From Brienomyrus brachyistius (Eukaryota > Chordata > Actinopteri > Osteoglossiformes > Mormyridae): 64,000 nt of DNA. A program made the translations under genes and the position numbers. The stretch is from the NCBI RefSeq assembly GCF_023856365.1, contig NC_064534.1, forward strand, positions 9,444,536 through 9,508,535. The letters run 5' to 3'. Below, piece by piece: positions 29,196 through 40,984 of the stretch. The notes beneath the pieces were generated by a model, which worked only from the letters and a program-made list of their open reading frames with translations, did no database searches and was not told the origin of the DNA. Position 1 is the first letter of the stretch. The number at the start of each line of letters is the position of its first letter.

Positions 29196-30889
29196 GGCCA
29201 AGAAGAGCCCCATGTAAAAAGCAGTCAAGAAGGGCAGAGGTGTCTCCGACATCTGGTAGCTGGACTTGACAGAAAAGAGACCATGAGAATGGTTATGTTA
29301 GCATGCGGCCGAAGGTTCCCCATCTGGTTGCCGCGGGGACCTGGGCCTGGTCCAGAAGCCGGTCGTATGGGAGAGGAACCTTTCATTCATTTCCTGTCTC
29401 CCATTAGACAGCTTGTAATTTCAGGAGTCTTTGGGCCGGCAGACGCAGCGGAGGTGCTGAGAGAATATACATGGATGTTTACCCCCGCCCCCCCCCCCCC
29501 CAGAGTTGTGCTGGTTGGCTGGTTGGAAAGAAGCCGGAGTTGAGGAATTGGCCTGACGCGGGACCCCGGCTTTCATCTCCATTTCACGGGTCACAGAGCT
29601 TCACTCAGGCTACGCGGGAGAGTGGAAAATAAACACAGAAATGCCATGTCCTGCTGTCAGATAAACTCTCCCCCTCCTTCGCCGCCTCGTGCCCAATTGT
29701 CCGCTCATCTGTGCCTCTTTAATTGGTCTGCTGGAATAAGCGCCACGCTGCCCCTCAGACATATTAAACAGACATAAAGTAACACGCATTATCGGCATGG
29801 CAGAACATTAGCCATCTCCTTATATCTCCTTCCATTCAAAACAATTACCATGACCCTCTCGCGCTGTCATTTTCAGCTGGACTTTTATTTTGAAACTGGG
29901 TGGATCAATGGAGACGGTCAATGTCCCGTTTCGATGAATAGTTTACACATCCTGGAGTTGAGTAAGTGCAGCCGAGGCCAGCACCATCGATCTATATACT
30001 ATGTGAGCCCACATCCCAGCATCCTCAGCACATCCACCTGACCTTCCCGTTTCGAACTGTAATCACGGCGATATGCTCCATACACTGCTATGATTGCTAT
30101 AAGCTAGAGGTAAAAGACAATTCAAGATGACACACTTTCAAGCAAAAAGTTGCTTATAGATGCATCAGACGTACGGAGGCTCATCGACAGTGGAAAATTC
30201 CCCAATAAACGTGGAATTATTAAAGCTAAGTCGGTGCCACCGTGATAAAACGTTTCGCAAAGCTGGATCAATTGCTGCATTGATGGAGGAAGGGGAGAGC
30301 GGTGTGGGGTGGGGGCTGGTCGCTCTCCCGACCTGAATGCACGTGTGTTTCGATGCATGCCTCTCAGCTGGCCGTCCTCTCCATCATCACAGTCCCCATT
30401 TCCCCGCGATGCTATGCAGGTGCTTCCCAAATGCTAACAAGGCTACGCCGATCCATTTCGGAACACCGGACGATAATGGCCCCATCTCACATCGAGCCAG
30501 CGAATCACACCTGCTGCCAAATCCTGCGGTTTATATGCATCGGGAGCCTGGAAACTGCATCGGCATAATGCTGGACGTTAATGTACAAGCTCAACATCCA
30601 GCGGGGACACTGACAGTGTGGGAGAGAGAGGAAATGCAAGGTGGAAGGCTTCACTTCATATATGTGACACCCATCCATTTCCATTTAACCAATGGAGTTT
30701 TCCTCGAACCCAGAGCCTACACAGCACAGGGGGGCAAAATACAAAAAGAACACCCATAACAGAACATTGCGGGGTTCACATTATACACTGAAACACCAAT
30801 TCGCCTAAATGCACCAACCCAAAAAGCTGGAGATGGGGTTTGAACTCACAACACATTACATTAAGTAAAGCAACGTAAAACTGAGAAAG

Positions 30890-31022
30890 CTCAGCCAGTC
30901 CCTGCAGCAAATCGGGGGTTACGGGCCTTACTTAGGAGCCCAATGGCGAATTCTCTCTGGGATAGGAACCAGCAACCTTCTGATCATGGAACCCATTGTA
31001 CTATCAATACAGTCACCACAAG
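30890..31022 (-). repeat. SINE fragment, minus orientation
   Basis: Read on the minus strand it has a tRNA-like B box near 30985-30965 (GATCAGAAGGTTGCTGGTTC then CTATCCC), followed by GCTCCTAAGTAAGGCCC and a CCCCGATTTGCTGCAGG tail. It resembles the copy at 2795. The stretch just left (30655-30860) is an unresolvable degraded repeat. Confidence 0.5.
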
Positions 31023-31599
31023 ATCACTCTCTGGCAACCTCATAATGAGACAGACAGGAATCAAGGAACAGTGAAGGGACCCTTCTGGCAGAAATTCCTA
31101 TTCATGTGCATGACCATCATCACCAAACCTGGCCCCCATGGGTTAAAAATGCTCTGAGTAAGTGCAATATTAACCGGCAGAGGGGAGGAGTTTGATGGAG
31201 AGATCCATCTTGTTCCCGGTGCTGCACAAAGACTTCCTTACATTCACATCTTATTTCCGTCGTTACATCTTGTTTTTGTCCAGTAATTGGCATGCTTACA
31301 TAAATGTAGCCTAGCGGATCTAAAAAGGGAACCGGCATAGCAAGTCCCGTGTCCGCAAGTCTCTCCTGTAACTGCTGGTAACGAGGCGGGGGAGAGTTTG
31401 CAGAAAGATGGAGATCAGCCTGACGGTTACCGACTGGCCTTCTGCTCCCAATTTTCACCCGGCGCAGATGTTGCAATAACGTGCCGAATTTAATAACCGC
31501 GACGTATAAATTTCCCCTTTTGTTCTGGCCGGGCCCCTCCAACCGAATGAAGAGGGAGCAAATTGAACAGGAGAGGATTCGGGGCTGAGGGCTATAAAC

Positions 31600-31810
31600 A
31601 TGATCAGACCTCGGAGAGGCATTTCCTTATTAATAATCATTATCCTTATTACATAAAAGCCTTCAAGCAGAAGCACTTATGGATTCCTTCCTCCGTTTAA
31701 AAGGATTATTTAGGCCGCAAACCCAATTACCTTTTCAATCACAGTAAAAGACAATACAGTCAATTAGTCTAATTAGAACTAATTACACATGAAAGCTTCT
31801 CCTTCGCCAA
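31600..31810. other. Candidate conserved non-coding element
   Basis: Unique AT-rich sequence with many homeodomain-like words (TTATTAATAATCATTATCC, GTCTAATTAGAACTAATTAC) and no repeat signature. Inferred from composition only. Confidence 0.22.
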
Positions 31811-32400
31811 AAGCCACAGCTAACACTGTTGTGTCAACACATGCCATTAAGCTCTCCACGCTCCTCGTACCCCCATTCCGTTAACGCGCCAGGGAGACCG
31901 AGAGGCGGCGTTTCCGACGGCCAGTGCCCACCTCCTGCACAATCAAAGATGTCACTTGTCACTTTCTAAAGTCCTTCAGACTTTGAATGACACCGCAGTG
32001 AGAAGTGCGCCGGCTTGAAAGGTGTTCAGCCCGGTTAAGCTCGGCCCCCCAGGTGGCTTAACAGGCCTCCCGGGGAGGGTAAAAGCCAGCAAAGACAGCG
32101 CATAAGCAGGGGCTGAGCCACAATACAGGGGGTCTTGCTGCGGAGGAAGTGTGACCTTCTTCAATCACTGAGGAGGGAGCGTGACCTTCCTCATCAAACT
32201 GAGTGAGTGCGACCTTCATCATCAGACTCAGGAGTGAACATGCAATGTGTTTTTTTTTTTCCTAATCTGATAACGTATTTAATTTTTTGTCTTTCTGCCT
32301 CTCCTAATTCAGCAAAGTTTGTCGCTACAAGGAGGTCAAATATGTGTATGATCACAAACACACAGATGTCCGCTTCACACATTCTGCTGCATGTAACCAC

Positions 32401-32426
32401 AAACACACACACACACACACACACAA
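32401..32426. repeat. (CA)n microsatellite
   Basis: About twelve CA units, ending AATATGC. Confidence 0.85.
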
Positions 32427-33832
32427 TATGCAAAAAGGGAGGGTCCATAGTTACACTCCCACATAGTCACAGGGAGGAGGTAGCCGAGATTGAAAGGTCC
32501 ACTTAAAGGATGTCCGCAACAGGCACAAACCTACTGAGCTTCCCACAGCCAGGTGAAAGACAGTATCAATGATCAATAGTATAAATGCCTGCTTGGAGTC
32601 CGATATCCTGAGTTTGAAAACACAATTCATCATAGTGTAGAAGTTCCTCACCGAAATGATTCTTATTTGTAAAGTAATTCATTTGAATAGGCTCAGGAAA
32701 TCGTTTTAATCACTGATAAATGATGATGGATCTCTGTGTGTATTAAACGAATCATATATCCTCCCCCCATTTTGCCCAATCTGAGAATCCATATCAAACT
32801 AAATGCATGCAACAATTCCTCTGTTGAAGCTGCTATGGCAGGAACTTCTGGTGAAGCAGGGAGGGCTGGAAATAGACCGTAGGAGTAGATGAGCTCAGAT
32901 CTTAGACGCTGCAGTCCTCAGGGCTGGCCCAGAGATAAGCCTCACTGATAGAGTGCCGTGGTATTCATTTTAGCCCGGAAAGCACAGCAGTAATTTACCT
33001 GCCCTTTCACGTTAATGTGAACAAATAGCAGGAAATGAAAACGTCCCGTCCTGCATCCCCCCCAACCCCCCCGAGCAAGTATGCAGGTTGTTAAGGTGGA
33101 TATTTCCTGAGAGCACCAGGTGTTCCCATTTGTTCAAGATTTTTATTTAAAGCAGAGTGCACAACTCAGAACTGCCGGGCATTTTTTTTGTGATTTGGAA
33201 TAGTTACATTGGCAGGTTTGCCACATGTGATGCACGGAGCCCGTGGACAGCAGGGCTCACTCAGGCAAGAGGTCTCTACTCGGGGGGGGAATGGAATCAA
33301 AAAGGAACAACACGAGTTGGTAATCAAAGCCAACCCAAAAAGAGACCTCAACTAAAAGCGGACAAAAGAATCACCTCAAAAAAACATTCTCCAAACGAAG
33401 CCTTTGAGTAAGACTCTGAGACACCTTCCCAAAACCAGCCTGCCGTCCCTATTTAAACCCTAACAAGGACAGTGGTACAGCTGAGGTCAGCTAGGTGTTC
33501 ATTACCTGAGGCATCGAGATAGTAATCAATCAACACGGTGACAAAAAAGATCATCCAGACCTACAGTCTTTGCCTTTGCTCTACCTCCAGACATTCAGGC
33601 CAACAAACCCCTCTGTTCTGACGGAAAAATTACAAGCCCTACTCTAACTTCTACGAAAAATCAGGCCTACAGCTTCTAAGCAGGAAGAGATGTTGCCTTC
33701 ACAGCTAAACCAAAGCAGAAGTGAAGTCAACCCCAATCTTGGTAAATGTAAGGTTTGTTTATAGTTTACGGAACACAACTTACACATCAGGTAAGAAGTT
33801 TATTTAAGTCATGCACTGGTACTCATCTACTT

Positions 33833-33856
33833 CATCCATCCATCCATCCATCCATC
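33833..33856. repeat. (CATC)n microsatellite
   Basis: Six CATC units followed by TTCCAGCTAGTTACCC, the start of the ubiquitous interspersed repeat, here truncated almost at once. Confidence 0.8.
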
Positions 33857-34053
33857 TTCCAGCTAGTTACCCACTAGTGCTTATGACTATCTTGTGTAAT
33901 TCAGCTGTTATTAAATGATAAGACAGCTTTTTATGTTTTGCTAAGAATGGTCAACAATTTGGCGTGAGTTTAATGCCCTTTTTTAATGATGCCCCCCCCC
34001 CCAAGCTTTCTGCGCTGATGCAAAGCATTGTGGGAGGCCTACTGCACACTCAC

Positions 34054-34240
34054 CATGGCCAATGGCACGACGCCTCTCAGCTCCTGTTGAGCCAAGCGCA
34101 CCTCGGTCTCGACCTCCTCGGTGAACCTGCGGCTGCCCGGATACTCCACCTGCCAGGTGAGTGACCGGCCGCCCAGCTGACCTAGAAAACCCTCCACCTC
34201 TAGGTCCACCTGCAGAATCTTCTGGAATCCAGTTTCCGTC
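34054..34240 (-). CDS. tmem132: TMEM132-family gene, internal coding exon (most 5' of the three here)
   Basis: The minus strand encodes 62 complete codons, from TETGFQKILQVDLEVEGF to ELRGVVPLAM, with the TMEM132 hallmark TWQVEYP in the middle. The acceptor is a pyrimidine-rich tract ending CCGGCAG just above 34240. One base (G) completes a codon begun in the upstream exon, so the incoming phase is 2. The donor is ATG|GTGAGT at 34054/34053, leaving phase 0. The reading frame stays open a little beyond the exon on both sides, but family similarity stops at these splice sites. TMEM132 proteins are neural single-pass type I membrane proteins with cohesin-like and Ig-like extracellular domains; this piece belongs to the extracellular part. 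No glycosylation sequon is visible here. The next exon is 16.3 kb away at 17712. The family assignment comes from recognised sequence; the paralogue (A-E or a teleost duplicate) is not resolved. Confidence 0.93.
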
Positions 34241-34877
34241 CTGCCGGGGCACAGAGAAAGAGAACGTGACACGGTCAGCTAGGAAATAAAAATGGCGTCC
34301 GAGCAGGAAAAAGAAAGAACAGAAAAACAAGCTGCACCTTTTCCATAGAGTAAGGCCTCATCAGTAAGACTGACACAGACGAATAAACAGTTATTTTTAT
34401 GTCATCAACATAAGGCTGTTTTAAAACTATTTCAATTAAAATGGCAAAATGAAGACTAAAGATCAGGAGAACATCTACTGCAGATGGCAGGTTCTTTAAG
34501 GTGCAGTGAAATGCAGTGACGACACCGAGAAAAAATCCCCCCCCGCACCTGAAGTGAGAGCCAAAAACAAGATGCAAGGAACAACAACAGTTGGGGGAGT
34601 TGGGTTAAGGTCTTGCAGTACTGAAAGTTGGCACAGTGAAATCTGTCAGGCGGCCATACCCAGGCAGGGACTCGTTAGCAAAAATGGACACAGGTGTGGC
34701 CAATTAAGACCAATTCAGACTCTTTGAACTGTAAGGAAGGAGACACAGACTAAATGTTTTTTTTTACAGGAAAGAAAAATTATGAATCTGAACTGTGCTG
34801 TTCCATGCCTGATTACTCTGAATCCAAACGTGCTTCAGTGCATCAAAAAGCTTCACACAAACACACATACACACACA

Positions 34878-35125
34878 GTCGGGTAAACATATCTTTATGG
34901 GGACCGCTCATTCATTTCTATGGCAAAAATGCTAACGCTAACTATAACAACCTTAACCCCTACCCAGCTCTAACCATAACCATAAGAGTTTTTGCATACA
35001 AGAGTTTTTGCTTTTAAAATTTTTTTCATTGCAGTCACAGATTTTTATTAAATTGAGTTTGAAAAAAAAACAGGCTTTCATCACATTGTGGGGAAATTGT
35101 GTCCCCATAAGGTAAGGTTTACCCA
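34878..35125 (+). repeat. CA-associated dispersed element, copy 3
   Basis: The left end ATCTTTATGGGGACCGCTCA and right end GTCCCCATAAGG carry inverted TTATGGGGAC words, the best preserved termini of the four copies. ACCCCTACCCAGCTCTAACC sits inside. ACACACACAC borders the left and CACTCACACACACAGA the right. Confidence 0.72.
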
Positions 35126-36389
35126 CTCACACACACAGATACACACAGACACACATTAAATCACACAAATCACACAAATTCTCATTTCTAACACGCAACC
35201 ATGTTCACACCCTTTCCCTTCTCCTGCAGTCTGTCAACTTCAGGAGATAAAATTCCATCCCAGCATGCATTGCAGTTAGCTTGCAAGCAAGAAGGAAAAC
35301 AAAGCCTATTCGTGGAATGTTTTTACACCCATAGCCAGTTGAAATTATTACCAAACCATTGAACAGATCACTCACTTATGAATGTGAAACCGACAGACAG
35401 CAGGAAAACAACAAAGGAACAGCACAGGAGATGGTATCTGTAGATGCACCTTATTTTTTGTTGTTGTTTACTTTTCCAGAGGGTGAGGGTCTGACCTCTC
35501 GAAGTTACCTGGGATCTGTCAGTATAATATGTAGAATGATAAGCAGCTGATTCCAAGTGCTGTGTCCGGAGTCTACTGGGATGAAGGTGAACTTCCATAG
35601 CTAAGCACTCACTCGTCTTCAGCTCCAATGGAAGCCATGCCAATGGGGGGGAAAGGTGGTATGGGTCTCAGCTGGTTATGACTGGTTCATACCATGGACA
35701 TCATAGGCGCCAGCCACAGCGACAAGAGATGGAAACAACCCTAGATGGTGGTTCAATGACACAAATGTGCCTCGATTGTTCGAAAGTCAGAAAGTAGACC
35801 ATATCAAAGATGCTATATAAACACCTTTCATACCCTCTCTGATCACACTGAAATCAAGCATGATGAGCAGATTCGAAAAAAATGGCACTTCTGGAAACAC
35901 CGGTACTTATATGACTCCTCTGTACAAGATCATGAAGACTCCCAGGTGGCTGAAGACTAAAACAAAATTTTAACAAATAAATGTAATAAAATCAAAATAA
36001 AATACAATTTGTAACAGCAGCACCAGTTAGTTTCAGAAGCAATATTTTTTTCATTTAGTTGTAGTTTTTGAATTAGCTAATGCTAATAAACATTCTCTTG
36101 TGGATTCTAAGTACATCATGCATGGTAAGTTTTAGTAAAATTCTTATTTTTAATATAAAATCCACACCACACTTAAGTAACTTAAGGGCAGATCTGCTCT
36201 ACAGCGCCACTTGGAGGGGTAGCATGCAATTGCCTGTGTGTTGGCGCTAGAAGTATGAACATTCGGGATTGTGGATTCGGGATGATCCAGCACTACAGCA
36301 CACGCTCTGTGGCACAAGACTGCAGAAAGTATGAAACAGGCCTTAGGTCCCTATGCCAGTGACTGGAAGGTACTGGACTGAGCAATGGC

Positions 36390-36604
36390 TTTGGTAGAAT
36401 AGTCACATCTCCGGTGCACCCTTGAGCAAAGCCCTTAAGTCCCGAAATGCCGCAGAGGTGCCAGATGAATGGCATGACCCTGTTCTTGGACCCCGAGCTT
36501 CACTCTCAGCCCTATGCATGTGTGTGTACATGTCACAGGAGAGCGAGACGGGACGTGCAAAAGGAAACATTCCAGTGGGTCTAACTTACGCAAATGACAA
36601 ATAC
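36390..36604 (+). repeat. SINE, 5'-truncated (family of 9906)
   Basis: GAATAGTCACATCTCCGG, CCTTGAGCAAAGCCCTTAAG, GAATGGCATGACCCTGTTCT, AAACATTCCAGTGGGTCTAA and CGCAAATGACAAATAC appear in the order of the copy at 9906-10178. The tRNA-like head is not recognisable. Confidence 0.65.
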
Positions 36605-37011
36605 TAGCATTTTTAAAGTTTCAGTTTTTAGATGATTAGTCATTCAGGTCAGCCTTTATTACCCTGTGCACGGACACCACTGAATCAGGGACAAACCGTA
36701 GTGGGGCAGAATGTCTGAAGGCACCATGGGTTTGGCATGTAGGTGAATATCTCAGGAGGCCAGCATCCTGCTAAAGAGAAGCTCTCGGGGTAAGAGGAAG
36801 AAAGTGTAAACACTAAGGAGTACAGACAGACAGCAGAGGCTAAAGCCGCCTGCCTCAGGCAACACTTGTTTGTGTTTATTTACACGACTGTAAACATATT
36901 TGGGCTTTTTTCCCCCCCAGAAGCCCCCTTTGGTATAAAACAAATGGTGGAGTGGAGGTTACAAAAAATAGCTTTTGGCAGCGTGTATTGTGAGTACAGG
37001 TGCTACTGATA

Positions 37012-37215
37012 GGCGTTCAGGACGCCCATGCGGCCCGGCACCTAATACCCGCCACGGGGACCTCGGCGGGAATCACAGGTCTAACGTTCCGCGGGAATTA
37101 AGGCGAGGAAGCCGCCCGCCGGTGTCTCGGCAGACAGGAGCGCAGTGTGGCGGGCGCTGGTGGTCGTGCTCTTCGAGCGGGACCTGTGCCGTCAGCCGTG
37201 CTGCCGTCGCCACAT
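37012..37215. other. CpG-dense patch inside the intron
   Basis: Around thirty CpGs in about 200 bp by eye (GGCGTTCAGGACGCCCATGC, CCGCCCGCCGGTGTCTCGGC), bounded by AT-rich or repeat sequence. Both strands are open here without a recognised product. Possible promoter or CpG-island element. Confidence 0.4.
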
Positions 37216-37499
37216 TTGGGGAGGGGGGCCACAAGGAGGGGCGTGGGAAAGGTGGGAGGAAATGAGTGAAGAAAACAGACAGAGCAAGGAGGATATATAG
37301 GGGAGCTGAGCTGGTTTCACGCGAGAAGATGCGGGACGCAGGGAGCATGTGGCCTCTGCGCTGGGGGGGGGGTGCATGGGCGGGCTGCACAAGGGCCACC
37401 AGCCGGTGACCTCGCCAGTGTCCTGGGAGGCCAGGTGACCCTCACTGGAGGGTGGGAGTATATTACTGATATTAGCATGAATTATCTATTTAGATAACC

Positions 37500-37596
37500 C
37501 TGTGCTGACTGGGATAGGCTAGAGCATCCCCCCAAGACCAGGATAAGCTATTAGTAAATGGATGGATGGATGGATGGAGGGATGGATGGATGGATG
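37500..37596 (-). repeat. Ubiquitous repeat end with (GGAT)n, minus orientation
   Basis: ACTGGGATAGGCTAGAGCAT and CCAGGATAAGCTATTAGTAA run into about nine GGAT units, with one GGAG interruption. This is the reverse complement of the (CATC)n start seen elsewhere. Confidence 0.75.
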
Positions 37597-38094
37597 ATGT
37601 TACCCTATATTGAGGAGACAATTATGGAAGTTGGAGGGACGGCTGTACAGTTTAACAGATGTACAGCAGTGAAAAGTCCATCTGTACTCCACTACTGTAC
37701 CTGAGACATTTGCCATTACACCGCTTCAGAAAGGGGCTTTGGCTGATGTGACGCAGCGAGAGGACCACGACCCGGCAGGCTGGTAAGGATTCGGGGTTTA
37801 TAGGGACTTTGCAGAAAGGGCTTCAATATAACGTGGCAAAAAAGATCAATTTTGGTTAAAAAAAGGGGGAACAGAAAAATAGAAATGTGGGTGTTTGTGT
37901 GGGGGGGGGATAACAAATAGTAACAAGATGAGCATCAGGGGCTGGTCAGGTTTACTGCAGGGTGAGAAGGAACAAAGAACGTCTGCTTCTGTCAGACACC
38001 TGCAGACATCAATGAGTGAGTCCAAGAGCAGATTGGCTCAGTCTACACACCCTCACAAAAGTATCATAATGAAGTTTCCAAACAGGAATAAGGA

Positions 38095-38200
38095 CATCCA
38101 TCCATCCATCCATCCATCCATCCATCCATCCATCCATCCATCCATCCATCAGTTTTCCATAACTACTTATCTAATACAGGCTCACAGTGAACCAAGAGCA
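38095..38200 (+). repeat. (CATC)14 plus truncated ubiquitous repeat
   Basis: Fourteen or so CATC units at 38095-38150, then AGTTTTCCATAACTACTTAT, the usual beginning of the interspersed repeat. It is cut short by the foldback element at 38206. Confidence 0.8.
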
Positions 38201-38205
38201 CGATC

Positions 38206-38339
38206 CACAAAGCAGGATTTCTCCAGTAGCTGAGTTAAATCAAGCTGGAAGTCATGATTGTCCAGTGAGTGTTTAGGTAAGGAGCATTCTTATTGGACAA
38301 TCATAACAAACCCAGCTAACTGATAAATCCTGCTTTGTG
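38206..38339. mobile_element. Foldback MITE, 134 bp
   Basis: The outer 15 bp are perfect inverted repeats (CACAAAGCAGGATTT / AAATCCTGCTTTGTG). Weaker complementarity continues inward for about 60 bp per arm (AGCTGAGTTAA against CTAACTGAT; TCATGATTGTCCA against GGACAATCATAA), leaving a short loop around GTTTAGGTAAGGAG. No coding capacity. Confidence 0.8.
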
Positions 38340-39369
38340 AAGCCCCCCCCACCCCCCCCAGAAGGAACCCTAAACATCATGGACAGCCAATCTCAGGCTG
38401 TCACATACGCACTATGGTGACGGGAAAAACTGCATGCAAACCCAGCACAACTGGGTCAAACCCGCAGTCCTGGAAGTCAGCGGCCACACTGTTACCCACT
38501 GAGCCCCTGCCCCCCACCAAGAAACAATGAAAAGGAAAAAAAATACCAGTTCCTTAACAACAGCACCACCTGCAGGGACCTCGATGAGAATCACATTGAC
38601 CCAAACTGCCAGTCTTTACTGACCATGCTGAAATAACCGAATGGAGACGCTATTAAACTGTCAGACCTGGAGCACAAGTGAATTTATACAGCGCAGATGT
38701 TTCAGTGCATTTTCAATGCGTAGTGGCTTTGGGAGTGTGCATTTTCCTGTCATGACTGACACTCCTCACTCCATTTAGAAATGATTGCTTGTTTAGTCCC
38801 CAAGTCTGTTCAAAGGGCAATAATGCAAGAATCCCAGGATTTGAAATTTCAGAGCAGCGCCAAGCAGTAATGAAACTCTTCACCCAATGTGAATGTGCGC
38901 ATGCTGAATAGGTTCATTTTTTTTTCTTAGTGTCTCTACTTGGTTTTTGCAGTATTTAGTGTTAAAAAAATTACAATAATGAGCCATTTCGAAAATCATA
39001 GCAATCTGCCATTGTGAAAGCAAGTGAATTAGAGTAATTCTGTAATTCAACATCACCAGAAGGAAGCGTCTCATTTTGTTGCCTATGTGTGTGGTAAATA
39101 TATTTTCAAAAAACGATTTGAAAAGAAAAAAAAAAATTAAAAAGAACTGCTAGAATTTCACAGTGACAGTTGCCACGGCAACTGTAAAACTTCATGGCAA
39201 CTGGATTAGGTAAAGCAGTGGCTGACAGGTCGACTAGCTCGAAGTTTGAGAGCGAGGCTGGAGTCGGGGCTGAACAATTAAAAGTGCGAATGAATCACTG
39301 CCAGCCGCCGAGGCCCAGAACGTCTGGACAGGGGCAAACATCGAGCTGGCATCGGTGCATGAAAATGAC

Positions 39370-39645
39370 TGTGAGTTAATATATGTAGTGTCATTTAGGG
39401 TATGTAAACCATCTCGGCAGGCCAAGCGCTGAGTCAATATGCACTAATGACCATGACAGACACAGAGGTAAGTCAATGCATGTAAGCGATCATGACAGAC
39501 TCAGCACCGAGTCGATGTATAGAGGCCTTCACTACTTGCCAGGCACCGAGTCAATGAGTGCGAACGATCTCGACAGACCCTGCAGACAGTCAACGCGCAC
39601 AAATGATCAAGACAGATACTGTGCTGAATCGTGGTAGGTACATAA
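39370..39645 (+). repeat. Ancient diverged tandem array with exact 39-bp register
   Basis: Equivalent words recur every 39 bases: TCTCGGCAG at 39412, CCATGACAG at 39451, TCATGACAG at 39490, TCACTACTT at 39529, TCTCGACAG at 39568 and TCAAGACAG at 39607. Each is followed by a GAGTCAATG-like word. Units differ at a third or more of positions but no indel has shifted the register. Confidence 0.75.
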
Positions 39646-40497
39646 CCGAGATAAGACCATTTGCTAATCACCCTTTGCAGAGAGATCAGGGCTGAGCCCC
39701 GTCATATGGGTTACCCAGGGGTGATACTGGATCGCTGGGCACCTGTAAGACGTAAACAAGGAGGCAGATGATGACACGTGCTTTGGGAAGACCTACAGAC
39801 CGCGGGGGAATTCTAGCCAAGTGTGCAGTTCATTTAGCGGCCAGACGCTCACTCCATTGGCAGGGACCAATACACGTGTTTCTTAAGCCGCTCGGCCCAT
39901 ATCTGCACAGAGCTTCCAAGACACACTTTGCCCTCCCACACAGCTGGAGACCCATCTTGATACTAGACGGCACCTCTGCTGTGCACCAGCCAGCAGCTTA
40001 GCTGCCACGTCCTCTGCTGACCCCGCCTGTCCATTGCTATTCCCTGATGTCTCCATTTGCTCTAAGAGACATGCCTACACAATCACGCGAACTGCGTACA
40101 CATAGAGGTCGGGGCAGCATTCCGGGCCCCCAGACCCACCATCCAGCTCTACGCAGCCCCCAGTCCGTATAATATTTAAGCGATCTCATCTTCTTATGAT
40201 AAAGATCGACTCCGTGATGCTGAATTCCCCTAAAATCCATTTTTTTATCTATTTGATTTTGTTGAATCTGACGCATAACTCTACATATCACCTCTAAATA
40301 GAACATCTTTTTCTTTCCTCTACCTACCTGCCCATCTCTACGATTTTTACTGACACACAGCTCTGCTGACAAATTTTGCTGCTGTGGGGAGAAGTGGTGA
40401 AAATTAGGAGACAGGAGCACATTAAGCTGCCAAAGAGGACAGGAGTTGATAGGAAAACCTGTCCTGGGTCTCTACCTGCGACAGCACAGGCTATAAC

Positions 40498-40984
40498 GAG
40501 GGCCTCCCTGTTTCGCAGGGCCTCTAAGTTCTGATCCGAGGGCCTCCCTGTTTCGCAGGGCCTCTAAGTTCTGATCCGAGGGCCTCCCTGTTTCGCAGGG
40601 CCTCTAGGTTCTGATCCGAGGGCCTCCCTGTTTCGCAGGGCCTCTAGGTTCTGATCCGAGGGCCTCCCTGTTTCGCAGGGCCTCTAGGTTCTGATCGGAG
40701 GGCCTCCCTGTTTCGCAGGGGCTCTAGGTTCTGATCCGAGGGCCTCCCAGTTTCGCAAGGCCTCTAGGTTCTGAAACGAGGGCCTCCCTGTTTCGCAGGA
40801 CCTCTAGGTTCTGATCCGAGGGGCTCCCAGTTTCGCAGGGCCTCTAGGTTCTGAAACGAGGGCCTCCCTGTTTCGCAGAGTCTCTAGGTTCTGATCCGAG
40901 GGCCTCCCTGTTTCGCAGGGCCTTTAAGTTCTGATCCGAGGGCCTCCCTGTTTCGCAGGGCCTCTAGGTTCTGATCCGAGGGCC
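40498..40984 (+). repeat. 40-bp minisatellite, 12 units
   Basis: The unit is GAGGGCCTCCCTGTTTCGCA followed by GGGCCTCTAGGTTCTGATCC. Twelve near-identical units fill 40498-40977, with a 7-base partial at the end. CCCTG-TTTCG-CAGGG forms a small hairpin in each unit. Variant units (AAACGAG, CCCAG) are scattered. There is no spacer diversity, so it is not a CRISPR array. Confidence 0.97.

Noticed and set aside
28974..29543. 189-codon plus-strand frame
   Set aside because: Its first third is the ubiquitous interspersed repeat; the rest shows no domain.
40498..40984. CRISPR-like appearance of the regular 40-bp array
   Set aside because: There are no unique spacers; every base of the period is repeated. 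Vertebrate minisatellite.
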